Of a DNA stretch of 64,000 bases, positions 34,934-43,185 are shown piece after piece. Position 1 is the stretch's first letter, and each line of letters starts with the position of its first letter. A model generated the notes under the pieces. The model saw only the letters and a list, made by a program, of their open reading frames with translations. It had not been told where the DNA came from and searched no databases. The translations under genes and the position numbers were made by a program. The stretch covers positions 1-64,000 of the forward strand of contig NZ_JARVSF010000013.1 in assembly GCF_030209355.1 (NCBI RefSeq), given 5' to 3'. This DNA is from Pseudarthrobacter sp. fls2-241-R2A-127 (GTDB lineage Bacteria; Actinomycetota; Actinomycetes; Actinomycetales; Micrococcaceae).

Positions 34934-36436
34934 TCAATGGCTGGCGGTAACGCTCTCCAGCTGGAGGGATTTGGCCGTGGCCCGTTCCAGCTCCGCTGCC
35001 AAGTCCGGATTTTCATCCAGCTTGACCCCGTAGCCGGGCATCATGTCCTTGAGCTTGGACTGCCAGCCCTTGAAGTTCCGGGGGAACGTCTTCTGCAGCA
35101 GTTCAATCATGATGGGGACAGCGGTGGAGGCTCCGGGCGAGGCGCCCAGGAGCGCACCGATGGAGCCGTCGCGGCCGGCGATCACTTCGGTTCCGAACTG
35201 GAGGATGCCGCCCTTTTGTGGATCTTTCTTAATGATCTGCACACGCTGGCCGGCGGTGATAAGTTCCCAGTCGCCGCCCTTTGCCTCGGGGTAGTACTCC
35301 CGCAGTGCCTCAACCTTCTGGTCGTGCCGTTTGGCCACTTCCTTGACGAGGTAGGCCGTGAGGTCCATGTTGTCCTTGGCTACGGCGAGCATCGGGATGA
35401 TGTTGCCCGGGCGGATGGACAGCGGCAGGTCCAGGTAGGAGCCGTTCTTGAGGAAGTTCGTGGAGAAACCGGCGTAGGGGCCGAACAGGAGCGAGCGCTT
35501 GCCGTTGACATAGCGGGTGTCCAGGTGCGGCACGGACATGGGCGGGGCGCCCACTGAGGCCTGGCCGTACACCTTCGCGCTGTGCTGGGCGGCAATGGTC
35601 TCGTCGGTGCAGCGGAAGAACTGCCCGGAGACCGGGAAGCCTCCGTACCCCTTGCTTTCGGGGATGCCCGAGGCCTGGAGCAGGTGCAGGGCACCGCCGC
35701 CGGCGCCGACGAAGACGAACTTGGCGTGGATCTTGCCGTGCTCCCCGGAACGCGGGTGCTTCAGCGTCAGGTCCCAGCCGCCGTCGGACGCGCGGGAGAT
35801 GCCGGTGACATCGTGGCCGTAGTTGATTTCGACGCCGTTGTTCCCCAGGTAACCGGTGAGCTCACGGGTCAGCGCCCCGAAGTCGACGTCTGTCCCCTCG
35901 GCGGCACGGGTGGCGGCGACGCGCTGTTTGGGGTCGCGGCCCTTGACGATCAGCGGCGCCCACTTGGCGATTTGTGCATGGTCCTCGGAGTATTCCATGG
36001 ACCGGAAGAGGGTGTGCGGCTTCAAGGCCTCATACCGCGTCTTCAGGAAACGGGTGTGGTCCTCGCCGATCACGAAGCTCATGTGCGGGACGGTGTTGAT
36101 GAAGCCCTTGGGGGAGCCGATCAGCTTGTTGTCCACCAGGTGGGACCAGAACTGGCGGGAAAGCTGGAACTGTTCGTTGATGAGCAGCGCCTTGTTGGGG
36201 CTGACTGAGCCGTCTTTGGCTGCGGGGGAGTAGTTCAGTTCGCAGAGGGCTGCGTGGCCCGTTCCTGCGTTGTTCCAGGGATCTGAGCTCTCGAGCCCCG
36301 GCTGGTCCAGCCGTTCGAACAGCGAGATGGTCCAGTCCGGCTCCAGCTGCTTGAGGAATGCCCCCAGCGTCGCGCTCATGATGCCGCCGCCTATCAGGAC
36401 AACGTCGGCGTGTGGGGTCTTGGAAATGAAGGTCAC
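34934..36436 (-). CDS. mqo: malate:quinone oxidoreductase
   Basis: Mqo is a membrane-associated FAD enzyme that oxidises malate to oxaloacetate and passes electrons to quinone, bypassing NAD-dependent malate dehydrogenase. The N-terminal FAD motif [18 protein letters not shown], the [31 protein letters not shown] block, [19 protein letters not shown] and the late [16 protein letters not shown] are diagnostic. 500 residues, normal length. GTG start with GGAGA 8 nt upstream; a TATTCT -10 box lies at 36472-36477. Aerobic TCA function fits an obligately respiring actinobacterium. Confidence 0.96.
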   Translation of the reverse strand: MTFISKTPHADVVLIGGGIMSATLGAFLKQLEPDWTISLFERLDQPGLESSDPWNNAGTGHAALCELNYSPAAKDGSVSPNKALLINEQFQLSRQFWSHLVDNKLIGSPKGFINTVPHMSFVIGEDHTRFLKTRYEALKPHTLFRSMEYSEDHAQIAKWAPLIVKGRDPKQRVAATRAAEGTDVDFGALTRELTGYLGNNGVEINYGHDVTGISRASDGGWDLTLKHPRSGEHGKIHAKFVFVGAGGGALHLLQASGIPESKGYGGFPVSGQFFRCTDETIAAQHSAKVYGQASVGAPPMSVPHLDTRYVNGKRSLLFGPYAGFSTNFLKNGSYLDLPLSIRPGNIIPMLAVAKDNMDLTAYLVKEVAKRHDQKVEALREYYPEAKGGDWELITAGQRVQIIKKDPQKGGILQFGTEVIAGRDGSIGALLGASPGASTAVPIMIELLQKTFPRNFKGWQSKLKDMMPGYGVKLDENPDLAAELERATAKSLQLESVTASH

Positions 36437-36471
36437 GATCAGTCTCCGATTGCAGCGGCTCTGGCTGTCAC

Positions 36472-36477
36472 AGAATA
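36472..36477 (-). promoter_or_regulatory. -10 box (TATTCT) upstream of mqo
   Basis: On the minus strand TATTCT lies 36 nt before the GTG start and is followed by a GGAGA ribosome-binding site, giving a conventional leader of about 30 nt. No clear -35 box is seen. Confidence 0.45.
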
Positions 36478-36515
36478 TCCCCGCGCAGCCGACATACTGA
36501 AATTGGAGCGGCCCG

Positions 36516-38183
36516 TCAAGGCTTTAGTTGGACCTTCGTAAAAACTTCATTTAAGACCGGTGACGCCGGGTAGCTGACCACCCGGTCTGAAAGGGCAAGG
36601 GCGGAGATGGGGAAGGCGATGGGAACGGCCGGTACCGTCGCCGCGATCTGGGCGTTGATGGTGTGATACAAGTCATCCCGCTCCTTGCCGTCGGGCAGGC
36701 CGCGGGCCCTGTTGATTTTCGAGAACACCTGCGGATCCTGGTACCCGAACTCGCCGTTCTTTTCCCCGAACAGCGGGCCGACGAAGTTGTCGGCGTCCGA
36801 GTAGGAGCCGTTCCAGCCGAGGATGTGCAGGGCGTGGTCGCCGGGGGACTGGACCTTCTGGAGGTAGCCGTCCGACCAGTCCACAGGGACGGGCCGGATA
36901 TTGAAGCCGACGGCGGTGAGCTGGCGGCTGAGCTCGGCGTAGACCTTCTCCGGGGTTGGAAGGTAAGGGCGGGTGATGTTCAAGGGATAGTAGAACTTGA
37001 GTTCCTCGCCCGCGTAGCCGGCGTCCTTGAGGTAGCTCTTGGCCTTGTCCGGATCATGGCCCAGCTCCGGGGCGTCGTTGTTGAATCCGCTGATCTTGGG
37101 CGGGACGAACTGAGTGGCTTTGGCCGTGTTGTCGATGAAGAATTTCCGGATCAGGGTTTCCTTGTCGATGGCGAGCTCCACCGCCTGCCGGATCTTCTGG
37201 TTTTGCAGCACCGGGACATCCTGGTTCATGCCCACGTACATCACGGAGAAGGGGTCGCGCTGGACGATCTGCTTGCCGCGCTTGACCAGCTGGTCGAAGT
37301 TCCCCACTGTCACGGCGTCGTAGCCGTCGATCTTTCCGTCCAGGAGGGCCTGGAGGCGGGTTTGCGGGTAGTTGTAGGCCAGGAAGTTGATGGTGGCGAT
37401 TTGGCCGCGGTCGCCCCAATAGGTCTTGTTGCTGGACAGGGTCACGTTGTCGCTGCCCCAGGCGGCGAGCGAGAACGGGCCCGTGCCGACCGGGTTGGTG
37501 GCGAAAACGGACAAGGCCTGGCCGGCACGGTTCTGGTCCAGCACGTCGGCCTTGCCGGCAGCGAGGGCGGCAGGGGAGGCCATCGCGAAGGCGGGCAGGG
37601 TCAACGCCTGGAGGAACGCAGTGAAGCGCTGGGTGAGGTCGATCTGCACGGTGTCCGCAGACACGGCGGTGCAGCTCTTGAAGATTGAGAGGCCGGCTTC
37701 GTCCGAGTGGGCTTTGAAGACGCCCTTGAAGGAGCTACCCGGTGCCTGCTTCCGCAGTTCAGCGGGAAAGGCGAACCAGCGGTTGAAGTTGGTGCAGACG
37801 GCGTCGGCGTTGAAGGGGGTGCCGTCCTGGAAGGTGACACCGGTCCGCAGCTTGAACGTGTAGGTGCGGCCCTCGTTGGATTCGTTCCATTCGGTGGCCA
37901 GCAGGGGAGTGGGCTTGCCTGTGGTCTGGTCCACGCCCACGAGGCCTTCCATGATTTGCCGCGTGATGCGCTGGGATTCGACGTCGTTGGACAATGCCGG
38001 GTCAAGGCCCAGCGGCTGGGCGGCGGTTCCGAAGCTGAAGGTGGCTTCCGGCTCGGCCGGGGTGGAGTTGTTCGGGCCGGATGTGGGCGAGGGTGACGGT
38101 GTGCCTGTGCAGGATGTCACTCCCAGCGCCATGAGGACGGCGCCGGCCTTGATGGCCGTCCGCCGCGATGTACTGCTGGGCAC
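36516..38183 (-). CDS. ABC transporter substrate-binding lipoprotein (peptide/nickel family 5)
   Basis: The mature protein is a family-5 solute-binding protein for peptides, nickel-type or similar ligands: [79 protein letters not shown] and [24 protein letters not shown] are typical. The N-terminus has a lipoprotein signal ([22 protein letters not shown]), with the Cys about residue 24 after the chosen GTG at 38183; SRRT suggests possible Tat export. No permease or ATPase genes are adjacent, so it is an orphan receptor. 555 residues. Confidence 0.88.
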   Translation of the reverse strand: MPSSTSRRTAIKAGAVLMALGVTSCTGTPSPSPTSGPNNSTPAEPEATFSFGTAAQPLGLDPALSNDVESQRITRQIMEGLVGVDQTTGKPTPLLATEWNESNEGRTYTFKLRTGVTFQDGTPFNADAVCTNFNRWFAFPAELRKQAPGSSFKGVFKAHSDEAGLSIFKSCTAVSADTVQIDLTQRFTAFLQALTLPAFAMASPAALAAGKADVLDQNRAGQALSVFATNPVGTGPFSLAAWGSDNVTLSSNKTYWGDRGQIATINFLAYNYPQTRLQALLDGKIDGYDAVTVGNFDQLVKRGKQIVQRDPFSVMYVGMNQDVPVLQNQKIRQAVELAIDKETLIRKFFIDNTAKATQFVPPKISGFNNDAPELGHDPDKAKSYLKDAGYAGEELKFYYPLNITRPYLPTPEKVYAELSRQLTAVGFNIRPVPVDWSDGYLQKVQSPGDHALHILGWNGSYSDADNFVGPLFGEKNGEFGYQDPQVFSKINRARGLPDGKERDDLYHTINAQIAATVPAVPIAFPISALALSDRVVSYPASPVLNEVFTKVQLKP

Positions 38184-38235
38184 TCGTCTATCACCTCTGG
38201 ATCCTGCCGGCTCCGCCGCTTGCGGAACGGGACCC

Positions 38236-38241
38236 AGTCTA
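38236..38241 (-). promoter_or_regulatory. -10 box (TAGACT) for the binding-protein gene
   Basis: On the minus strand TAGACT lies about 53 nt before the GTG at 38183. The leader contains AGAGGTGA as ribosome-binding site. Confidence 0.4.
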
Positions 38242-38350
38242 ATGGACAGGTCCTGGACGCTGCCGGTAGCCGGACACGCCAATGCCGGGCCCCTGGAAAA
38301 CCAGTGGAACCCGGCTTGGTCGAAGAACGCCTGTTGCCTGAGTCGGTGGA

Positions 38351-39043
38351 CTACTTGGGCATCAGGACAGAGTCGATCAGGTAGACCGTGGCGTTCTTGG
38401 TCTTGACGCCGCCACAGATGACGTTGGCGTTGTCGACCTTCAGGTTGTTGCCGCTGCCGGTGACGGTGACGGAGCCGCCCTCGACCGTGGCGTGGGTGCC
38501 GGCGATCTTGTCAGGGGTGATCTGGCCCGGAACAACGTGGTAGGTCAGGATCTTGCTCAGCAGGGCATCGTCCGTCTTCAGGGTGTCGATGGTGGCGGGG
38601 TCGATCTTCTTGAACGCGTCATCCACCGGTGCGAAGACAGTGAATTCGCCGCCGTTGAGGGTGTCAACCAGGTTGACCTTGGGGTTGAGCTTGCCCGAAA
38701 CCGATGCGGTGAGCGTGGTGAGGATCGGGTTGTTGGATGCTGCCACGGCCACCGGATCCAGGGCCATGCCCGCTACCGAACCTGCGCCGGTGGGAACCTG
38801 CTGGGCGTAAGCGGCGCAGCCGGGGCCTACCAGGTTGGCCGCGGGGTCCATGGTGCCTGCGGAGGACTTGGCCGAGGCGCTGGCGGACGGTGATGCCATG
38901 CTGGTGCTCGGGGCGGAGGACATCGGCGCAGAAGATGCCGAGGAATCGGAGGTGCTGCCCGAACCGCCACATGCGGTGAGGCTCAGCAGAGTGGCTGCTG
39001 CAATGCCTGCGACGGTGAGAGTGGTGCGCTTGAAGGTCTGCAT
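38351..39043 (-). CDS. fasciclin-domain lipoprotein
   Basis: The 230-residue precursor starts with a lipoprotein signal ([10 protein letters not shown]; Cys near residue 25), followed by a Ser/Ala-rich linker of ~45 residues and one fasciclin (FAS1) domain at ~95-230: [53 protein letters not shown], and [28 protein letters not shown]1 domains mediate adhesion; the mycobacterial MPT70/MPT83 proteins are close in design, including the cysteines that may form a disulfide. AAGGAG precedes the ATG at 39043 by 7 nt. Confidence 0.93.
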   Translation of the reverse strand: MQTFKRTTLTVAGIAAATLLSLTACGGSGSTSDSSASSAPMSSAPSTSMASPSASASAKSSAGTMDPAANLVGPGCAAYAQQVPTGAGSVAGMALDPVAVAASNNPILTTLTASVSGKLNPKVNLVDTLNGGEFTVFAPVDDAFKKIDPATIDTLKTDDALLSKILTYHVVPGQITPDKIAGTHATVEGGSVTVTGSGNNLKVDNANVICGGVKTKNATVYLIDSVLMPK

Positions 39044-39235
39044 TTCAGTTCTCCTTGGATCGTTTCGCCTGCTGCCCTTGGAGTTGTTTCCGTGGCTTGC
39101 AGTCTGACTTGGGGGGTAGGCACCTGCCCTTGGCTGGTGTCTCAATGGCTATTCGGCCGGTGCGCGGAAGCGGATGGGTGGATTTTTGGAGTTTTTCGAT
39201 TCGGGGCACGAACCGGCGGGAGAAGGCGCGGCTTA

Positions 39236-39270
39236 AAGCAAAGGATCCCCCGGCCGAAGCCGGGGGATCC
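39236..39270 (-). terminator. intrinsic terminator of tRNA-Leu
   Basis: A perfect 12-bp stem (GGATCCCCCGGC at 39243-39254 and complement at 39259-39270) with a CGAA loop is followed on the minus strand by a TTTGCTTT tract. It lies just downstream of the tRNA 3' end at 39277. Confidence 0.9.
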
Positions 39271-39276
39271 GCTGTG

Positions 39277-39358
39277 TGCGCAAGGGGGGACTTGAACCCC
39301 CACGCCCGAAGGCACAGGAACCTAAATCCTGCGTGTCTGCCAATTTCACCACTCGCGC
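39277..39358 (-). tRNA. tRNA-Leu (anticodon UAG)
   Basis: On the minus strand the sequence folds into a class II tRNA. The acceptor arm GCGCGAG pairs with CTTGCGC (one G-U pair), the D arm contains GGTGAAATTGGCAGAC, the anticodon arm is CAGGA-TTTAGGT-TCCTG giving UAG, a variable arm follows, and the T arm is GGGGG-TTCAAGT-CCCCC. Discriminator A at 39277. The CCA end is not encoded (CAC follows). Confidence 0.95.
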
Positions 39359-39455
39359 GCAGGCTTCCGGCCATCAACGCAGAGCGTTCGACGGCGGGAT
39401 GCCAGTGTCCATTGTAGCGTCGCGCCGGCAGCGTGTTCCGGCGGGCGCGGCGCGG

Positions 39456-39929
39456 TCAGGCGTCCAGGTTGAGGTCCCGCCGCAGCTTGGCCACGTGGCC
39501 GGTGGCCCGGACGTTGTATTGGGCCAGTGAAACGGTGCCGTCGGGATCCACCACCACTGTGGACCGGATCAGGCCCTGGTAGGTCTTTCCGTAGTTCTTC
39601 TTTTCGCCCCAGGCGCCGTAAGCCTCAGCTACTGCGTGGTCCTCATCCGAGAGCAGGGGGAACGTCAGTGCTTCGTTCGCGGCAAACTTTGCCAGTTTTT
39701 CGACGGAGTCCGGCGAAATGCCCAGGACGTCGTATCCGGAGGCCTGCAGGGAGGCAAGGCTGTCACGGAAGTCGCAGGCCTCCTTGGTGCATCCGGGAGT
39801 GGACGCTGCCGGATAGAAGTAGACGATGGTGGAGCGGCCGGAAGCCTGGTCCAGGCTGACGTCCTTTCCGCTTGAGTCCCGCAAGGTGAACGCGGGTGCT
39901 TTGTCGCCGGTAACGAGTCTTTCAGCCAT
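39456..39929 (-). CDS. bcp: thioredoxin-dependent thiol peroxidase (BCP/PrxQ)
   Basis: This 157-residue atypical 2-Cys peroxiredoxin reduces hydrogen peroxide and organic hydroperoxides at the expense of thioredoxin. The peroxidatic motif is FYPAASTPGCTKEACDFRD near residues 40-58, with both the peroxidatic Cys and, five residues later, the resolving Cys, a BCP/PrxQ signature. GGAGAAAAACA precedes the ATG at 39929. It is divergent from a MarR-type gene that could regulate it, since several MarR proteins sense peroxides, though this MarR has no cysteine. Confidence 0.95.
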   Translation of the reverse strand: MAERLVTGDKAPAFTLRDSSGKDVSLDQASGRSTIVYFYPAASTPGCTKEACDFRDSLASLQASGYDVLGISPDSVEKLAKFAANEALTFPLLSDEDHAVAEAYGAWGEKKNYGKTYQGLIRSTVVVDPDGTVSLAQYNVRATGHVAKLRRDLNLDA

Positions 39930-40003
39930 TGTTTTTCTCCTGGTAGCGGGCGGGACACAACAGCCTAGTAAGCAGGTGGGGCGAGTGCTAATCGGCACTT
40001 GGC

Positions 40004-40009
40004 TATACT
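40004..40009 (+). promoter_or_regulatory. -10 box (TATACT) for leaderless marR mRNA
   Basis: TATACT is followed by 7 nt and the ATG at 40017. A minus-strand TAGGCT (39962-39967) in the same 87-bp gap is the likely -10 box of bcp. Confidence 0.55.
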
Positions 40010-40016
40010 GGCTGCT

Positions 40017-40481
40017 ATGCCTGATATGGATCACTGGCCCACAGGGCGCCTCCTGTCCACTGCTGCGCGCCTCGTTGAACACTCCTGGAACGAGAAACTT
40101 GGCGCCATCGGACTCACCCACGCCGGTGTCATCGCCATAGAAGTGCTGGCTGCCCAAGGGCCCATGACCCAGGCACAGCTTGCCCAGTACGTCCGCGTCC
40201 AGGCCCAGACCATGGGCAAGACGCTCAGCCGGCTTGAGTCCCACGGCCACATTGCCCGGGTGCGGAGCACCTCGGACCGACGCAGCCACGTGGTCTCGCT
40301 GACCGAGCGCGGCAAGGAAGCGGTGGCCCAGGCCGTGGAGATGGAGCGTTCGGTATTGGCCTCCGCCTCGATCGATCCCGAGGTCCTGCGCCAGGAGCTC
40401 AAGGCCGTGGTCCGCGAACTTGCCAGCCAGTTCGCCACAACGCCCAGCAATGCCTCGGCCCTGGTGGACTCGGCTCAGTAA
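40017..40481 (+). CDS. MarR family transcriptional regulator, divergent from bcp
   Basis: A 154-residue MarR-type regulator: IEVLAAQGPMTQAQLAQYVRVQAQTMGKTLSRLESHGHIARV is the winged-helix core with the wing RSTSDRRSHVVSLTERG, followed by a long helix for dimerisation. No cysteine is present, so direct thiol oxidation sensing is unlikely. The ATG at 40017 is fixed by the TATACT box 7 nt upstream; a GTG-like codon at 39999 lies before the box. The divergent bcp gene is the obvious candidate target, but no clean dyad is visible in the intergenic space. Confidence 0.88.
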   Translation: MPDMDHWPTGRLLSTAARLVEHSWNEKLGAIGLTHAGVIAIEVLAAQGPMTQAQLAQYVRVQAQTMGKTLSRLESHGHIARVRSTSDRRSHVVSLTERGKEAVAQAVEMERSVLASASIDPEVLRQELKAVVRELASQFATTPSNASALVDSAQ

Positions 40482-40509
40482 CACGATATTTTTGCGCCGC
40501 ATTATAAAG

Positions 40510-40547
40510 CGCGGCCCCGGCAGTGAATGGCCGGGGCCGCGTTTTTT
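40510..40547 (+). terminator. intrinsic terminator between marR and the HNH-like gene
   Basis: A 12-bp perfect stem (CGCGGCCCCGGC at 40510-40521, complement at 40530-40541) with an 8-nt loop is followed by six T residues. It lies 28 bp after the marR stop and faces the convergent lipoprotein gene, for which it can also serve. Confidence 0.92.
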
Positions 40548-40573
40548 GTGCCAGCCCGCAGGCTGGCCCTGGC

Positions 40574-41311
40574 CTAGAGCCCGAGGTCTTTGACTGCTGT
40601 GACCCAATCGCGGGCGATCGCATTTTGTGCGGCGGCAAGGACCACCCGATGGGAGCAGACAGCGTTGTGAAGGGTGTCCTCGACGCCGTCCTTCGGGTTC
40701 GTGGTGCCGGTGGCGCCTGCCCTGTTGGGCTCGGGCCACAGGTTCGAGACCGAATTTGAGCCGCCCAGCTCCAGGCTCACGAGGTGGTCATACTCTGTCG
40801 TTTTCGCAGCCGCCTGGCCGTATTCGCGCAGGCTCTCGGCTTTGACCTTGTCGGTGTCCGAGACCGGCGGCCGGACCGTTGCCGTGTAGCCGGGCGTGCA
40901 GATTGTCGAGGCAATGTTGTTTTCGGTGACGGCCGGATCGGCACTCCCTGGCGTGCACGTTGGATCCGGCAGGTACTCCCCGGAGGCGGCGTCAACGGTC
41001 CTGGCCGTGCACTGCCCTGCGGAAAGCTGCTCGTCGATTGCAACGATGCCGGGGGAGTGGACGGACTTGAGTCCCGAGGCTGCCGCCGCTCCGGCAAAAC
41101 GAGGTGCGGCAGCGGCGGCCGCAGTCGCGGGAGGCGCCCCTTGGGTGGCAGGCGACGCCACCTGTGTCGCAGCTTCGGCAGAGGCCACAGTGGCTGCCCC
41201 CGTGTCCGCTGCGGGGTGCGAAGTTGGCTGGCAGCCGGTGAGGGCCAGGGCGGAAATGACCAAGGCGGCCGGCAGGACGAGGTGGGTGTGGCGTAAGTTC
41301 ATGATCCTCAT
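40574..41311 (-). CDS. secreted lipoprotein with HNH-like domain
   Basis: A lipoprotein signal (LPAALVISALALTGCQ; Cys near residue 27) is followed by ~60 Ala-rich residues and a C-terminal domain with four cysteines (CTARTVDAASGEYLPDPTC, ICTPG, VCSH). The segment TEYDHLVSLELGGSNSVSNLWPEP matches the HNH-endonuclease pattern (D-H ... N ... N-L-W-P) found in small secreted proteins that share an IC-x-PG-x-T motif. It may be a surface nuclease or a degenerate binding domain; the zinc-site His residues D-H and N are present, but the final His is uncertain. The start is ATG 41311; ATG 41302 is possible. 245 residues. Confidence 0.72.
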   Translation of the reverse strand: MRIMNLRHTHLVLPAALVISALALTGCQPTSHPAADTGAATVASAEAATQVASPATQGAPPATAAAAAAPRFAGAAAASGLKSVHSPGIVAIDEQLSAGQCTARTVDAASGEYLPDPTCTPGSADPAVTENNIASTICTPGYTATVRPPVSDTDKVKAESLREYGQAAAKTTEYDHLVSLELGGSNSVSNLWPEPNRAGATGTTNPKDGVEDTLHNAVCSHRVVLAAAQNAIARDWVTAVKDLGL

Positions 41312-41464
41312 GTGCACGGCGGCCCCGGAGAGTTTCCCCGGGCGGACAACAGCTGATTCCGCCGTCCCTATTCTTTTACTGTTGTACCTCTCCGTCGCCT
41401 TTCCGGAAAGACGCGGCGCCGGCAGGATCGCGGGACCTGAATGGCACTGAAGTGGCATAGGAAA

Positions 41465-41511
41465 AACAAAACAGCCCCCGGTTCGCGTTGCCGCGAGCCG
41501 GAGGCTGTTTT
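41465..41511 (-). terminator. intrinsic terminator of tRNA-Lys
   Basis: A ~20-bp stem (41468-41487 with 41492-41511, one mismatch and one G-U pair) ends on the minus strand in a T-rich run (TTTTGTTTTT). It follows the tRNA-Lys CCA end by a few bases. Confidence 0.9.
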
Positions 41512-41516
41512 CCCAG

Positions 41517-41592
41517 TGGTGCACCCCCCGGGACTTGAACCCGGAACCCATTGATTAAGAGTCAATTGCTCTGCCAATTGAGCTAGAGGTGC
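41517..41592 (-). tRNA. tRNA-Lys (anticodon CUU), CCA encoded
   Basis: On the minus strand: acceptor GCACCTC pairs with GGGGTGC (one G-U pair), D arm AGCTCAATTGGCAGAGC, anticodon arm TTGA-CTCTTAA-TCAA giving CUU, T arm CCGGG-TTCAAGT-CCCGG. Discriminator A at 41520 is followed by an encoded CCA at 41517-41519. Confidence 0.97.
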
Positions 41593-41653
41593 ATCTTCTT
41601 TGCGTCAATCTTTCGGGCTTTTTCTTTCCCGTTGATCTCCGCAACGACATGAA

Positions 41654-41682
41654 ACTCTACACGAACTTTTGGTGCAAGTGAA
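41654..41682 (-). promoter_or_regulatory. promoter of tRNA-Lys
   Basis: On the minus strand TTCACT (41677-41682) and TAGAGT (41654-41659) are spaced by 17 bp, about 60 nt before the tRNA 5' end. The AT-rich precursor leader lies between. Confidence 0.5.
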
Positions 41683-41929
41683 ATCGGCGCCCGGCAAGGG
41701 GTCCCCATCCGCGCCGGGGCCCTAAAACCGGCACAAAATCAGGGTTTTCGTTGGTGGTCAGCGGCCATAATCCGCCTTCCGGGGTGCGGATCACCTCCCT
41801 GATGCGCTCCTGCGCCCCTGTGAGTTAGACCACAGGTTTGCTTGCCCCGGTTTTATGGCGGCCTCTTTTGCTGGCAGGCACCATGCCCGGGACTTTGCGG
41901 GCGCAGTACCGTGCGGTGGCGTCGTACGG
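41683..41929. other. intergenic region without recognised gene
   Basis: This stretch separates the tRNA-Lys promoter from the stop of the membrane protein gene. It holds no plausible gene with a start signal; plus-strand open frames running out of it are antisense to the membrane protein gene. No clear hairpin terminator was seen for that gene. Confidence 0.6.
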
Positions 41930-42931
41930 CTAGAGGCGTTTGCGGCGCGGAGCACGGAAGCCGGCGGCCTCGGCGTGGGCTGCAGACTCAAACCAGACTT
42001 CCGCCCGGGCCAGCTCATACTCCGGATGTCCTTCTTCGTAGTAGACCATCGCGGTGGCGTCCCCTTTGACGCTGTAGTCCGCCGGGCCGCTTCCGTCAGC
42101 GGCTGCCGACGCCGAGCCTGCCCCGTAGGGTTCCCCTGCCGCGAGGTGCCCGGCCGGCTCTCCCCGCTCATCGCTGTGCAACGGGGCAGCGGCCCCGTGG
42201 TGGCCTGCCTCGTCCTCCAGGAGACCGGAGAGTTCGGTGCGGTCCACGGTTTCGGCCGCAGCCGCGTCCTCCACGGCGGCGGTTTCGGCGCCGGGCAGCG
42301 TCGGAGCGTGGGGTCCCGTGTATTCGTCGTGATGGACAGGCTGGGCAGGCGGAGCAGGCTGGTCAGGTGCGGGGGAGTCGTCCTCCCCGCGTTCCTGCTG
42401 TGCGGTGGCAGCTTCCCCCGCTGCGGCACCCGCCGTGGCCGGGGTTGCGTGGGACGCTGAACCAATCCCCGGGCCATCGGCGGCCGCTGCCGGTGCGGGC
42501 CGTGACCCGGACGGCCCGGCCTCCGACCATTGGGTCTCCCACTCTGCCTCATCCTGCAGCCTGCGTTCCTCGCGGTCACCGTCGGCGCCGGATGGGGCAG
42601 TGCCGGCATCCGTGCCGGAAGGGTCCTGGTCCGGGGTGTCCGCTGCTTCGTCGGCCGGAGGTGTCGCGGTCCGCGGCGATGCCGACGAATCCACCGGTTC
42701 CTCAGCCGTTGCCGGCACTGGAGGTTCGGCGGCCCGGCCGAAGCCCGCTGCCGTGGGCATCCCGGTGGTCGCGGCGGCCTCCGCAGAAGCCGCGGCGCTG
42801 CCTCCCTCCAGGGCGCCGTCCGATCTCGTGCCGGATGGTCCCGGCGCGCCGGCCGACTTGTTGCGGTTCAGCAGCCACCAAACGACTGCCACGACAACGA
42901 CGATGAGAATGATCCAGAAAAGAATGTCCAT
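41930..42931 (-). CDS. single-pass membrane protein with low-complexity region and C-terminal EVWF-type motif
   Basis: The N-terminus is one membrane helix ([19 protein letters not shown], residues ~3-21) followed by a positively charged turn. Residues ~30-275 are Ala/Pro/Asp/Glu/Gly-rich and probably disordered and negatively charged. The last ~50 residues form a compact motif: [40 protein letters not shown], resembling small domains at the C-terminus of other Micrococcales membrane proteins. I do not know its function. The disordered region varies strongly in composition and makes long false open frames on the opposite strand. 333 residues. It has no evident operon partner. Confidence 0.78.
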   Translation of the reverse strand: MDILFWIILIVVVVAVVWWLLNRNKSAGAPGPSGTRSDGALEGGSAAASAEAAATTGMPTAAGFGRAAEPPVPATAEEPVDSSASPRTATPPADEAADTPDQDPSGTDAGTAPSGADGDREERRLQDEAEWETQWSEAGPSGSRPAPAAAADGPGIGSASHATPATAGAAAGEAATAQQERGEDDSPAPDQPAPPAQPVHHDEYTGPHAPTLPGAETAAVEDAAAAETVDRTELSGLLEDEAGHHGAAAPLHSDERGEPAGHLAAGEPYGAGSASAAADGSGPADYSVKGDATAMVYYEEGHPEYELARAEVWFESAAHAEAAGFRAPRRKRL

Positions 42932-43072
42932 GGCGGGCCTCTCGATCCGAGCGGGGGTGTCCTGTCCCCGACGCTACGTCGGGAGGCCATTGCTGTCCAG
43001 AGACGCCACAGGCCGGGGACTGGCATCAACGCCGCCGGCGCGGCGCGGTGAACGAGGCGCCCGGCACCTCCG

Positions 43073-43093
43073 CCATCTCATTATGTGAGATGG
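43073..43093. promoter_or_regulatory. perfect 8-bp-arm dyad upstream of ilvD
   Basis: CCATCTCA (43073-43080) and TGAGATGG (43086-43093) form a perfect inverted repeat around a 5-nt centre. It lies about 80 bp before the ilvD -10 box. IclR-type regulators of leucine and branched-chain synthesis (LtbR / NdgR type) act at ilv/leu promoters in actinobacteria, so one of these is the suspected binder; the half-site TGAGAT recurs before ilvB at 45074-45079. Confidence 0.55.
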
Positions 43094-43172
43094 CAGTCCA
43101 CTATTTGGCGGATATTTGCCTGTATTTCAACGGGAACCCCGGTTGGCGGTACTCCGGCCACGGTGCGAGCCC

Positions 43173-43178
43173 TAGACT
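43173..43178 (+). promoter_or_regulatory. -10 box (TAGACT) for leaderless ilvD mRNA
   Basis: TAGACT is followed by 7 nt and the ATG at 43186, with no ribosome-binding site. Confidence 0.6.
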
Positions 43179-43185
43179 TTCCCCT

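Noticed and set aside
41842..42460. Plus-strand open frames of 75-201 codons
   Set aside because: Antisense to the low-complexity membrane protein, with no ribosome-binding site or domain.
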